This document shows, in pieces, positions 35,788 through 44,296 of a stretch of 64,000 nt of DNA (position 1 is its first letter; each line of letters begins with the position of its first letter). The DNA is taken from NCBI GenBank assembly GCA_002281535.1, contig NCGD01000002.1:124001-188000 (forward strand). The letters are read 5' to 3'. The translations under genes were made by a program, and so were the position numbers. The notes beneath the pieces were generated by a model. The model did not search any database. It saw only the letters and a list, made by a program, of their open reading frames with translations, and had not been told where the DNA came from. This DNA is from Sphingomonas sp. 28-63-12 (GTDB lineage Bacteria; Pseudomonadota; Alphaproteobacteria; Sphingomonadales; Sphingomonadaceae).

Positions 35788-36984
35788 ATGACTTCGCTCG
35801 ATCGCTACATGGCTCGTCTGATCGCGGTGCCGCTGATCGCCAATCTCGTCATCGCGCTGATGCTGCTGGTGATCGATCGAATGCGAATCCTGTTCTCGTT
35901 CGTTGCGACCGAGGGTGGCCCGGTCAGCGTCGTCTGGCAGATGCTCGCCAATCTGGTGCCCGAATATCTGGGGCTCGGCATTCCGATCGGGCTGTTGCTG
36001 GGCGTGCTGCTGGCATTTCGTCGACTGGCGACCAGTTCGGAGCTCGATGTACTGCGCGCGGTCGGCATCAGCTACACCCGGCTGCTCAAGGTGCCCTATA
36101 TGTTCACGCTGGGCCTCGCGCTGCTGAACCTCGCAATTGTCGGCTTCGTCCAACCCTATGCGCGCTATGCCTATGAAGGGCTGAGCTACGAACTGCGGAC
36201 CGGGGCGCTCGGCGCCTCGATCAAGGTGGGCGAGTTCACGACCTTTCCCAAGGGCGCGACCGTCCGCATCGAGCGCAGCGAAGATCAGGGGCGCAAGCTT
36301 TCGGGGATTTTCGTCCATGCCAACACGGCCCGGGGTGGATGGACGGCGGTAACGGCAGCGACCGGCCAGTTTCTCGCTACCGACAATCCGGACGAGATCA
36401 TTTTCCGGCTGACCAAGGGCACCTTGATCAGCAACGAACCCGGCTTTTCGGTCCCGCGGGTACTGACCTTCACATCGCACGACCTGCCAATCCCGTTGCC
36501 CAAGGCGGAAAGCTTTCGGAACCGCGGCGGCCGCAATCTGGAACTCACCTTGCCGGAACTCGTCCGGATCGGCCGCGATCCGCGCAGCCCGGCGATGCTG
36601 CGCGATACCAGCCGCGCCGCCTTCCATTTCCGGCTGGCCGAAGTCGCATCGATGTTCCTGCTACCGCTGCTCGCGCTGGCGCTCGGCGTGCCGCCCAAGC
36701 GATCGTCGTCAGCGCTCGGTGTGTTTCTCGCGATCGTGATGATCGTCACCTATCACAAGGTGAATGAATATGCCGAGTCGGTCGGCGGGCTGGGCCTGAT
36801 CGACCCGTTCGTCGCCTTGTGGGTACCGTTTACGGTGTTCGCCGGACTGGTCCTCTGGATGTATTATCAGATCGCGTTCGTGCCTGGCGGCCAACCGATC
36901 GGCGCGCTTGAGCGTGGCTTCTCCACGCTCGGCAAGGCGATCAGCAGGCGCATGCCCGGCCAGAAATTGCGAAAGGCCAGCTGA
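35788..36984 (+). CDS. lptF: LPS/lipid export ABC permease LptF
   Basis: 398 residues with the LptF/LptG (YjgP/YjgQ) layout: three N-terminal membrane helices within residues 1-125, a periplasmic beta-jellyroll domain (about 130-290) and three C-terminal helices (about 295-375). SSELDVLRAVGISYTRLL is the cytoplasmic coupling helix. With LptB2 and LptG it extracts lipid from the inner membrane for transport to the outer membrane. Sphingomonads commonly have glycosphingolipids instead of LPS, so the cargo here may differ. The stop overlaps lptG by one base. Confidence 0.93.
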   Translation: MTSLDRYMARLIAVPLIANLVIALMLLVIDRMRILFSFVATEGGPVSVVWQMLANLVPEYLGLGIPIGLLLGVLLAFRRLATSSELDVLRAVGISYTRLLKVPYMFTLGLALLNLAIVGFVQPYARYAYEGLSYELRTGALGASIKVGEFTTFPKGATVRIERSEDQGRKLSGIFVHANTARGGWTAVTAATGQFLATDNPDEIIFRLTKGTLISNEPGFSVPRVLTFTSHDLPIPLPKAESFRNRGGRNLELTLPELVRIGRDPRSPAMLRDTSRAAFHFRLAEVASMFLLPLLALALGVPPKRSSSALGVFLAIVMIVTYHKVNEYAESVGGLGLIDPFVALWVPFTVFAGLVLWMYYQIAFVPGGQPIGALERGFSTLGKAISRRMPGQKLRKAS

Positions 36985-38078
36985 TGCAGGCGCGGTTCTT
37001 CCCGTCGCGGACGGTGTCGCTATATATGGCCCGGCTGTTCGTCGTGCGCACTTTTGCCATCCTCGCGGCGCTGGTAATCGTGCTGCAGGCGCTTGATCTG
37101 CTCAGCGAATCCGGCCGAATCCTCGCGGTGCCGGGCAACGGCAATGCCGAGATCTGGCGCTATATCGGCTATCGCACCCCGCAGATCATCGGGGTTTTTC
37201 TGCCCTTCTCGGTGCTGCTCAGCACCATTCTCACGCTCAGCATGCTCAACCAGAATAGCGAGGTCATCGCGCTCAAGGCTTCGGGGCTCTCCGCTCATCA
37301 GGTGCTTGCGCCGCTGATCCTGACCGGGTTCATCATCGCGATCGTGGCGTTCGCCTTCAACGACCGGGTGGTGTCCCGCGCGACGGCGGCGCTCAACCGC
37401 TGGGACAAGGTACAATTCGCTGCCGTCCCGATCGATCGCGGCGACCGGCTCAACGTGTGGGTGCGTGACGGCGATGACCTGATCAATGTCACCTCAGCCA
37501 AGGGCAAGGGCAATGCCGTCGTGCTGACCGGCGTGACCCTTTATGATCGCCAGGCCGGCAATCTGATCGGCGTCGTCCGTGCGGAAAAGGGCGTGCGCGT
37601 CTCGAATGGCTGGCGGATACAGCGCGCGATCCGGTTTGATGTCGCCAGCGGCAAATCGCGCCAGCTCGGCGACATCGTGATCGCACGCAGTGTTCGGCCG
37701 GATCAGTTCACCCTGACCAACGTCGATCCAAACGGCTTGTCCTTCGGCGCGCTCAGCAGCGCGATCAACGATCTCCACGATGCCGGTCGGCCGACCAAGG
37801 CACTGGAGGGATCGTTGTGGCACAAGATTTCGGGGCCGCTGTCCTCGGTGTTGATGCCGTTACTCGGCGCGGTGGCAGCGTTCGGCATCGCGCGGTCCGG
37901 CAAGCTGTTCATCCGCGCCGTGATCGCGATGGCGTTGGGCTTTGCCTATTTTGTCGCAGACAACTTCGCAATCGCCATGGGCGACCTCGGCGCTTACCCG
38001 CCGCTACTGGCGGCATGGGCGCCGTTCGTGCTGTTCCTGCTGATTGGCGAGCTCGTCCTCGTCCGATCCGAAGAATAA
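36984..38078 (+). CDS. lptG: LPS/lipid export ABC permease LptG
   Basis: 364 residues, same layout as LptF: N-terminal helices, QNSEVIALKASGLSAHQVL coupling helix near residue 90, a periplasmic jellyroll (about 135-265) and a C-terminal helical bundle containing LPLLGAVAAFGIARSG. The TGATG overlap with lptF indicates coupled synthesis of the heterodimer. It converges on the desaturase gene with only three bases between the stops and no terminator in the gap. Confidence 0.92.
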   Translation: MQARFFPSRTVSLYMARLFVVRTFAILAALVIVLQALDLLSESGRILAVPGNGNAEIWRYIGYRTPQIIGVFLPFSVLLSTILTLSMLNQNSEVIALKASGLSAHQVLAPLILTGFIIAIVAFAFNDRVVSRATAALNRWDKVQFAAVPIDRGDRLNVWVRDGDDLINVTSAKGKGNAVVLTGVTLYDRQAGNLIGVVRAEKGVRVSNGWRIQRAIRFDVASGKSRQLGDIVIARSVRPDQFTLTNVDPNGLSFGALSSAINDLHDAGRPTKALEGSLWHKISGPLSSVLMPLLGAVAAFGIARSGKLFIRAVIAMALGFAYFVADNFAIAMGDLGAYPPLLAAWAPFVLFLLIGELVLVRSEE

Positions 38079-38081
38079 TTC

Positions 38082-39203
38082 TCAGTCCGCCGCGCGCGGC
38101 CGCATGGTGCTCACGACGATTTTGCGCACCAGGCCGGGTAGCCCTGGATAATTGGCGCGGTGATAGGGTGATGTCTCGTCAAGCGCCGCGGCAAGCCGGC
38201 GATGCGCCTCCGCCAGCGCATGATAGGGCAGGCTTGGCAACAGATGATGCAGCGCATGGTAGCGTAAGCCTACCGGCGCCCACAGCATCGGCAGCATCGC
38301 GGGCGGCGGCACGTTGACGCTGTCGAGATACTGCGCCGTCACCGTCATCGCTTCGCCCTCATTCTCCCAAAGATGCGCCACCAGCGTGCGAACCTGATTC
38401 AGCACAGCAACGGCTGCGGCGATGACCATGAAGATAATGAAGCCGCGCAGCGGCACCAGCCCGGTCGCTACGCTGCCCAGCAGCACGATGGCAAAGATGC
38501 TCGCGCCAGCCGCCTGCCATCGCCACTGGCGCAACAGGTCGCCCTCCGGCGCACGGCGTGCGAAAGCGGGGTTGATCGACAGCGCCGACATCCGCGTAAT
38601 CACCAGCCCGCGCACGCGCGGCGAGATCGCGGCCAGTGGGCTCAACACGGCAAAACGGAACAGCAGCAGTACCGGCGCGATCAGCGAGGCGGCGATGAAC
38701 AGCGGCAGCGACCAGGGCTTCATCAGCGCCAGCGGGAGATATTCGGGATCTTCGGCCGTGCCATAGCGGGTGCGCGCGTGATGCAGGGTATGCACGCCTT
38801 CATACATGAAGGAAGGCACCATCAGCGGAATACCGATCACCGCATTCCAGACGAAGCGAAAGCCCGGCACCGCGCTGTGCTTGATGTGGGTTAGTTCGTG
38901 AATGAAGCTGCCCGCCCGGTACAAGGCCAGCACCGACACGATGCCGGCAAGGATCGCCCAGGCGGGTGACGCCAGCAGGATAGCAGCGGCAAGCGCCCCA
39001 TAGCCGATCGCCACCGACAGGCCGAGATCGGTCCAGTACACTATCGGCTTGGGCGGGTTGAGGTCGCGGGTGAGCTCAACGGCGGCGCGCAGCATCGCCA
39101 TGTCGTCGGCGATCCGTTCGCGTTGCGCGGCGTTGGTCCGCGGCGTCGAAATGTCGGCGTTACGCCGATCCAGGGAAACGATGCTCGTCATGGGCTTGGG
39201 CAT
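38082..39203 (-). CDS. membrane fatty acid desaturase
   Basis: 373 residues from the ATG at 39203 (an ATG at 39191 is equally possible; neither has a clear ribosome binding site, and a longer open frame to 39368 has atypical composition). Three His boxes are present: HELTHIKH, HTLHHAR and YHALHHLLP, with pairs of membrane helices between them. These bind the di-iron centre that introduces a double bond or hydroxyl in an acyl chain. The proximity to sphingolipid and Lpt genes suggests modification of membrane or sphingolipid acyl groups, which is unproven. Confidence 0.88.
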   Translation of the reverse strand: MPKPMTSIVSLDRRNADISTPRTNAAQRERIADDMAMLRAAVELTRDLNPPKPIVYWTDLGLSVAIGYGALAAAILLASPAWAILAGIVSVLALYRAGSFIHELTHIKHSAVPGFRFVWNAVIGIPLMVPSFMYEGVHTLHHARTRYGTAEDPEYLPLALMKPWSLPLFIAASLIAPVLLLFRFAVLSPLAAISPRVRGLVITRMSALSINPAFARRAPEGDLLRQWRWQAAGASIFAIVLLGSVATGLVPLRGFIIFMVIAAAVAVLNQVRTLVAHLWENEGEAMTVTAQYLDSVNVPPPAMLPMLWAPVGLRYHALHHLLPSLPYHALAEAHRRLAAALDETSPYHRANYPGLPGLVRKIVVSTMRPRAAD

Positions 39204-39315
39204 TGCCCAAAAATAGTGGCAGCATGGTGGCGATACCAGAGGGCGTGGGTCACCCGCTTGACACCGGGCCGCGAACAACGGACTGCACGCGCTTCGTCTC
39301 AAGAGGGGCCGTATC

Positions 39316-40473
39316 TTGGCAAGCCATCCACTCGCCGTCCGCCCGGTCAGCAGCGCCGCCGATCGCAAGATGTTTATCGATGCCGCCTATTTGCTAAACG
39401 GCGACGATCCGAACTGGGTACCGCCGCTGCGCAGCGAACTCGCCAGCACGATCGACCCCAAGAAAAACGCATGGTTCAGCCACGCCCATGGCCAGCTGTT
39501 CATCGCCACACGCGGCGGCAAGCCGGTTGGCAGAATTTCAGCGCATATCGATAAGCTCGCGCTAGAGATGGCGGCGGACAAAGGGTTTGGCCCCGGCACC
39601 GGCTTTTGGGGCATGTTCGATGCCGCCGATGCGAACACCGCGAAGGCGCTGATCAACACCGCCGAGGATTGGCTGCGCAACCAGGGCATGACTCGCGCGA
39701 TCGGCCCCGTCAGCTTGTCGATCTGGGAGGAGCCCGGCCTACTGATCGAGGGCCATGATCACGCGCCAACGGTAATGATGGGCCATCATCCCGCCAAATA
39801 TCAGGCCTGGATCGAAGATGCGGGCTATCAGCCGGTCAAGAAGCTGCTGACCTATGAGCTGGACATCACCGTCGATTTCCCGCCGATCGTCAACCGGATC
39901 ATCGCCTCTGGCGAGAAAAATCCGCGCATTCACATTCGTCCGGTCGACAAGAAGAATTTCGAGGCAGAGGCCGAGATCATCCTCGCCATTCTCAACGATG
40001 CCTGGTCGGACAATTGGGGCTTCGTCCCGCTCACGCCACCCGAAATCGCCGACGTCGGCAAGAAGTTGAAGCCGATCGTCTTCGAAGACCTGATCCAGAT
40101 TGCCGAACTCGACGGCGAACCCGTCGCCTTCATGATCACCCTGCCCGATCTCAACGAGGCGATCGGACCGCTCAAGGGATCGCTGCTGCCGTTCGGTTGG
40201 GCCAAGCTGCTGCTCTGGCTCCGCAAGCCGCAGGTCCGCACCATGCGAGTGCCATTGATGGGCGTCGTCAAGCGGCTGCAATCGTCCCGCATGGCAAGCC
40301 AGCTTGCCTTCATGATGATCGAATATATCCGGCGCGCATCGGTCGCGAATTACGGCGCGACCCGCGGCGAGATCGGCTGGATCCTTGACGACAATCAGGG
40401 GATGCGGTCGATTGCCGAAACGATCAACAGCCGCGTCAACCGTGTCTATCAGGTCTACGCCAAGCCGCTCTGA
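39316..40473 (+). CDS. GNAT-fold acyltransferase, candidate bacterial ceramide synthase
   Basis: 385 residues with a TTG start preceded by GAGGGG; the alternative ATG at 39370 would remove the conserved LAVRPVSSAADRKMFI segment. Recognisable blocks are NWVPPLRSE, HAHGQLFIATRGGKPVGRISAHID, GFWGMFDAAD, GPVSLSIWEEPGLLIEG and a C-terminal GNAT-like half with DAWSDNWGFVPLT and GWILDDNQGMRSIAE. Proteins of this family are annotated only as N-acetyltransferase. A GNAT-superfamily protein performs N-acylation in Caulobacter ceramide synthesis (bCerS), and the spt gene is 6 kb away here, so that role is proposed. The identity is not proven. Confidence 0.72.
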   Translation: MASHPLAVRPVSSAADRKMFIDAAYLLNGDDPNWVPPLRSELASTIDPKKNAWFSHAHGQLFIATRGGKPVGRISAHIDKLALEMAADKGFGPGTGFWGMFDAADANTAKALINTAEDWLRNQGMTRAIGPVSLSIWEEPGLLIEGHDHAPTVMMGHHPAKYQAWIEDAGYQPVKKLLTYELDITVDFPPIVNRIIASGEKNPRIHIRPVDKKNFEAEAEIILAILNDAWSDNWGFVPLTPPEIADVGKKLKPIVFEDLIQIAELDGEPVAFMITLPDLNEAIGPLKGSLLPFGWAKLLLWLRKPQVRTMRVPLMGVVKRLQSSRMASQLAFMMIEYIRRASVANYGATRGEIGWILDDNQGMRSIAETINSRVNRVYQVYAKPL

Positions 40474-40484
40474 TGGGCCGACAT

Positions 40485-40519
40485 CCAACCGGGCGACGGC
40501 ATTGCCGCCGCCCGGTTGG
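40485..40519. other. long perfect hairpin between convergent genes, no U-tract
   Basis: An 11-bp perfect arm (40485-40495 with 40509-40519) continues, after one mismatch, into a 4-bp stem with an ATT loop. It lies 11 bases beyond the acyltransferase stop and 11 before the stop of the small secreted protein. Neither side has the T-run of a classical terminator, so it may be a rho-dependent end, an RNA-stabilising 3' hairpin, or a protein site. Confidence 0.6.
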
Positions 40520-40530
40520 CTCGACTGCCA

Positions 40531-40827
40531 TCACGCGCTCGGGTGATCGACATCGACCCCGTCGCGCGCCCAATCGGCGCGAGTCTTGCAAATCCGCCGC
40601 GGCAAGCGCGAACCGGTCAGCGCTTCCGATTTTGCGCAATATTTGCGCCCATCGGCCCGAGCTTCCTCGCTCGGCGATTGCGGCGCGGGCGTTGGCTCAG
40701 CGGTGGCTGGCTGGGCGCGATCGGGCTGAAGCGACGCCATCGCAGGCGACGCGCCCAAAGCGGCGACGAGCAGGCCGCCGGCCAGAACGGCACCAACGCT
40801 GCGTGACATGGATTGACGTACAAACAT
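40531..40827 (-). CDS. small secreted protein of unknown function
   Basis: 98 residues with an AGGAGG ribosome binding site six bases before the ATG. A signal peptide is evident (MSRSVGAVLAGGLLVAALG, cleavage near PAMAS), then a Pro/Ala/Glu-rich linker and a compact C-terminal motif with KYCAKSEALTGSRLPRRICKT and RADWARDGVDVD. Two Cys in that motif could form a disulfide in the periplasm. Proteins ending in this C...GSR...C.T...W pattern are frequent in sphingomonads and remain uncharacterised. Confidence 0.75.
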   Translation of the reverse strand: MFVRQSMSRSVGAVLAGGLLVAALGASPAMASLQPDRAQPATAEPTPAPQSPSEEARADGRKYCAKSEALTGSRLPRRICKTRADWARDGVDVDHPSA

Positions 40828-41152
40828 ACAAACCTCCTAACAAATCAGCGCCGGTCATTGCCGTCGCATCAGGGTAGGTGCATTATTCATGCCATACACT
40901 CAACACTATGAAAATCAATGTTTTAATCTATTTTAGATGAACGCCCTGTAAGATTGCCTTGCCAACTCATCGCGGAATTCACCAATGCTTGGCACAAATA
41001 CCGGCGTGCTCGAACCCCCTTGCTTTGGCCCGAATCCTTCGCCGCGAACAGCCGCGCGCCGCCATTTCCCGAGGGGTAAAATGTGGTGCCATCCGGCTGA
41101 AATCCAGCGCAGGCAAAGCTAATTGGCAAACGCTGTGCTGGCCGCCGATTCG
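40828..41152. other. gene-free stretch with the probable promoter of the small secreted protein
   Basis: The 325 bases contain an AT-rich patch. On the minus strand TTGATT (40918-40913) and TATGGC (40896-40891) with a 16-base spacer form a possible promoter for the secreted protein. The remaining 200 bases towards xth show no gene, repeat or RNA that I can recognise. Confidence 0.4.
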
Positions 41153-41926
41153 CTACCCGCGCAACAAGGCCCAGGTCGGGGCATGGTCACTGGCCTTTTC
41201 GCGGCCGCGATATTCCTTGTCGACGCGCGCATCGATCAGCCGGTCGGCTGCCTGCGGACTGAGCAGCAGATGATCGATCCGAAACCCCGCATCGCGCTGC
41301 CAGGCACCGGCCTGATAATCCCAAAAGGTCCACACCCCACCGCCCGGATGCCGAGTGCGCAACGCATCGGTCCAGCCCTGCGCGACCAGCGTGCGAAAGC
41401 CGGCGCGGCTTTCGGGCTGCATTAGCGCGTCGTTGGCCATGGCTGCGACCGAATAGGTGTCGTCGTCATTGGGGATAACGTTGTAATCGCCCGCGAGCAC
41501 CACCGGCCGCTCTTCGGCCAGCAACGCGCGCGCGCGCGTCGCCAGCCGATCGATCCAGCGCAGCTTGTAATCGAATTTCGGGCCCGGCTGCGGATTGCCG
41601 TTGGGCAGATAAATCGACGCCACGACAAGGCCGGCAACGTCGACCTCCAGATAGCGGCTGTGATCGTCTTCGGTCTCGCCGGGCAGGCCGCGTTGCCGCT
41701 CGACCGGATCGACCCCTTTGGCCAGCACGGCGACGCCATTGAACGCCTTTTGCCCATGCCAGACGGCGCCATAGCCAGCAGCGCGGATGTCGGCCTCCGG
41801 AAAGGTCTCATCGCTCGATTTGAGTTCCTGCAGGCAAACAATATCGGGGGCCTGCTCAGCCAGATATTCCATCAATCGCGGCAGCCGGGCCTTGATGCCG
41901 TTGACATTATAGGTGACGATTTTCAT
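41153..41926 (-). CDS. xth: exodeoxyribonuclease III
   Basis: 257 residues of the AP-endonuclease/exonuclease III family. MKIVTYNVNGIKARLPRL opens the protein, LQELKSSDE carries the metal-binding Glu, FNGVAVLAKG and GDYNVIPNDDD contain the catalytic Asp/Asn, and GFRIDHLLLS ... SDHAPTWALL the final Asp-His. It removes AP sites and 3' blocks during base excision repair. It lies 22 bases downstream of erpA and is probably cotranscribed with it. Confidence 0.96.
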   Translation of the reverse strand: MKIVTYNVNGIKARLPRLMEYLAEQAPDIVCLQELKSSDETFPEADIRAAGYGAVWHGQKAFNGVAVLAKGVDPVERQRGLPGETEDDHSRYLEVDVAGLVVASIYLPNGNPQPGPKFDYKLRWIDRLATRARALLAEERPVVLAGDYNVIPNDDDTYSVAAMANDALMQPESRAGFRTLVAQGWTDALRTRHPGGGVWTFWDYQAGAWQRDAGFRIDHLLLSPQAADRLIDARVDKEYRGREKASDHAPTWALLRG

Positions 41927-41948
41927 CGGGGCGACGGATCAGGCGCGA

Positions 41949-42302
41949 TCAAATCGCGAAGCTGGAGCCGCAGCCGCATCCCGATGCTGCCTGGGGGTTG
42001 TCCACGCGAAATGCCGTGCCGCCCAGCGTCTCGACGAAATCGACCGAGCAGCCGCGCACCAGGTCAAGGCTGATCGAATCCACCACCAATTTCACCCCGG
42101 CGCGCTCGGCGACGATATCGTCACCCTCAACACCATCGGCGAGCCCGAATTTATATTGGAAGCCCGAACAGCCCCCGCCGTCGACAGACAGGCGCAGGAT
42201 CGCCGGCTTACCCTGCTTGGCAGCAATGGTGGCGACGCGCGCCGCTGCGGACTCGGTCAAAATCACATCGGGGATCGCGGACTGTGGTTCGGTCATCGTC
42301 AT
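41949..42302 (-). CDS. erpA: iron-sulfur cluster insertion protein (A-type carrier)
   Basis: 117 residues. The three Cys ligands of A-type carriers are present in GGGCSGFQYKFG and ASGCGCGSSF at the C-terminus. GGTAFRVDNPQA and VLTESAAARV are typical ErpA/IscA/HesB blocks. It delivers [4Fe-4S] or [2Fe-2S] clusters to apoproteins. ATG codons exist at 42302 and 42296; the first is used here. No isc or suf gene lies nearby, which favours ErpA over IscA. Confidence 0.9.
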   Translation of the reverse strand: MTMTEPQSAIPDVILTESAAARVATIAAKQGKPAILRLSVDGGGCSGFQYKFGLADGVEGDDIVAERAGVKLVVDSISLDLVRGCSVDFVETLGGTAFRVDNPQAASGCGCGSSFAI

Positions 42303-42354
42303 GGCAACCGAGATAAGCGCTCGGCACCGTTCCGGCAACCTTCGGCAATAGCCG

Positions 42355-43542
42355 TTATTTTGCGCCCCGGGGGCCGCCAACCGCCAGTTTGGCCACCAGC
42401 GCCTGATCCTGCACCGATCGCAGGAAATCAGCCGATTGCAGGAACGGGATCGGGTTGACCGCCTGGCCGTCGATCCGCACTTCATAATGGAGATGGCTGC
42501 CCGTCGAGCGGCCGGTTGACCCCATCAGCGCGATCAGCTGCCCGCGGACCACGCGGGTATTCGGCACCACCAGCAGCTTCGACAAATGGCCATAACGCGT
42601 TGCGATGCCGCGGCCATGATCGACTTCGATCATGTTACCATAGCCACCCGCGCGCTCTGAACGTGACACAATGCCATCGGCTGTTGCGTAAACCGGCGTG
42701 CCGATCGCACCTGGAATATCGACACCGGCATGCATCGCCGCGACACCCCGGAAGGGATCGCTGCGGACGCCATAACTGCTGGTGAAGCTGACCCGGGTAA
42801 CCGGCTGCGCCGACGGGATCGCGATCACGCCACGCTCAAGCGAATCGAGCTTCTTCCAGGTCATGAACAGCGACCGGAACTGCTTGTCGGCCTCTGCATC
42901 AGCGACACTGGCGCCGCTATCGATCGGTTCGAACGGGCCGCCCACTGCGACCTTGCGCGGCAGGAAGCGTTCAGGCGCGAACCCGAGCCGGCGGACATTA
43001 TTGGCAGCGAGCATGTAGCGCGCTTCGGCCAGGGCGCGAGCCTTCACTGCAAGTGCCAGCTGGCGCTGCTCGACACGCTTGAACGGCGCGATCACATCGG
43101 CGGCGGCGGCGGCGGTCTTGGCATCGATCGGTTGGGTGGTCAGCGCGACCTTGGTGCCCTTTTTGCCTTCGAGCACGGCAGCGATCAGCGCCTGGCGCTG
43201 TTCAACGCGCGCAGCATGAACTTCAGCGGCATATTTCACGGCGGCAAGATTGGCCTGCATCGTGACGAGTTTGTTCTGGAGCTGGACGACCTTCACCTCG
43301 GGCGAGGCGGGCGTTTCGAGCACACCGCTCAACTGCACTGCAGTCACCGCCGCATGAGCAACGCCATATGCCGAAAAGCAAAGGGTGATGCCGGCAACGC
43401 CTGCCAAAGCGGCCTGGGTGCCACCGGCAATGCTGAACCGGCGAAGATCACGGCCATCATGAAAGATGAAGTCCCGCGTCTTGAACTGGCTCCGGACCTG
43501 CGCAATGCGGTCCGCAATCGAAATCGTCGTCTTCTTGACCAT
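42355..43542 (-). CDS. M23-family metallopeptidase (LytM domain)
   Basis: 395 residues from the ATG at 43542. A basic N-terminal segment precedes one membrane helix (about residues 42-62, GTQAALAGVAGITLCFSAYG), then a coiled-coil region (about 80-200) rich in Ala, Lys, Glu and Gln, and a C-terminal LytM domain with HAGVDIPG, and GSHLHYEVRIDG carrying the zinc-binding H-x-H. It should be a periplasmic peptidoglycan DD-endopeptidase anchored in the inner membrane. The motifs are complete, so it is predicted active rather than an EnvC-type regulator. Confidence 0.92.
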   Translation of the reverse strand: MVKKTTISIADRIAQVRSQFKTRDFIFHDGRDLRRFSIAGGTQAALAGVAGITLCFSAYGVAHAAVTAVQLSGVLETPASPEVKVVQLQNKLVTMQANLAAVKYAAEVHAARVEQRQALIAAVLEGKKGTKVALTTQPIDAKTAAAAADVIAPFKRVEQRQLALAVKARALAEARYMLAANNVRRLGFAPERFLPRKVAVGGPFEPIDSGASVADAEADKQFRSLFMTWKKLDSLERGVIAIPSAQPVTRVSFTSSYGVRSDPFRGVAAMHAGVDIPGAIGTPVYATADGIVSRSERAGGYGNMIEVDHGRGIATRYGHLSKLLVVPNTRVVRGQLIALMGSTGRSTGSHLHYEVRIDGQAVNPIPFLQSADFLRSVQDQALVAKLAVGGPRGAK

Positions 43543-43771
43543 GAATCCCCGGCGATCTGATTGCCGGCACCAAATGATGGTACCCGCGACATCGCGCTCA
43601 CGGCCCCTCCGCAGCGTCGACACCGCGTCTTCGCAACCAGACCCGCCATCGGCAATAGCCGGCGTGCCATCATGGGTTGGACCGATGGCGAGTCGCGGCG
43701 AAACGTTGAAACCCCGTTAATTCTGGATCAATTTGGGACGTCATACGTTGAAGCACTGCCGGGTAATGCGA

Positions 43772-43800
43772 CCGAATCGGTCTCCGATCAGCCGATTCGG
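43772..43800. other. 9-bp inverted repeat downstream of the peroxiredoxin gene
   Basis: CCGAATCGG (43772-43780) and CCGATTCGG (43792-43800) can form a perfect stem with an 11-base loop. It lies 28 bases after the peroxiredoxin stop on the minus strand, without a T-run. It may help end the glnE-bcp transcript. Confidence 0.5.
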
Positions 43801-43828
43801 CGATCGTTGCGTGCGTGAACCCCACCCC

Positions 43829-44296
43829 TCACCCCAGCGCGCGCACCGCCTCAAGCACTTCGACCGCATGGCCGGGCACCTTCACGCGTCGCCAGCTGCG
43901 AACCAGATTACCCTCGGCATCGAACAGGAAGGTCGATCGGTCGATCCCCATATAGGATTTGCCGTACATGCTCTTTTGCACCCAAACACCGAACGCTTCC
44001 ATCGCCGCGCTGTCGTCATCGGTGGCGAGCGGTACCGTCAGGTCGTATTTGTCGATGAACTTTTGATGCTTGATCGGCGGGTCCTTGGAAACACCGAGCA
44101 CAGCCGTCCCTAGCGAGCCGAACTCCTTGAGATGCTGGCTGAAATCCTGCGCTTCGCGGGTGCAGCCCGATGTATCGTCCTTGGGATAGAAATACAGCAC
44201 GAACGGCGCCCCGACATAACTGCGCAAATTGACCTTGCCGCCACTCGAGGTGGTGAGCTCGATTTCTGGAATTTTCTCGCCTTCATCCAACGCCAT
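43829..44296 (-). CDS. bcp: Bcp/PrxQ-type peroxiredoxin
   Basis: 155 residues. The peroxidatic Cys is in KDDTSGCTREAQDF near residue 45, with LYFYPKDDT before it and GVSKDPPIKHQKF after. In typical two-Cys Bcp/PrxQ proteins a resolving Cys lies five residues after the first; here that position is Gln and no other Cys occurs, so the enzyme should act as a one-Cys type needing an external thiol. It reduces hydroperoxides in the cytoplasm. Its start lies 14 bases inside the end of glnE. Confidence 0.9.
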   Translation of the reverse strand: MALDEGEKIPEIELTTSSGGKVNLRSYVGAPFVLYFYPKDDTSGCTREAQDFSQHLKEFGSLGTAVLGVSKDPPIKHQKFIDKYDLTVPLATDDDSAAMEAFGVWVQKSMYGKSYMGIDRSTFLFDAEGNLVRSWRRVKVPGHAVEVLEAVRALG

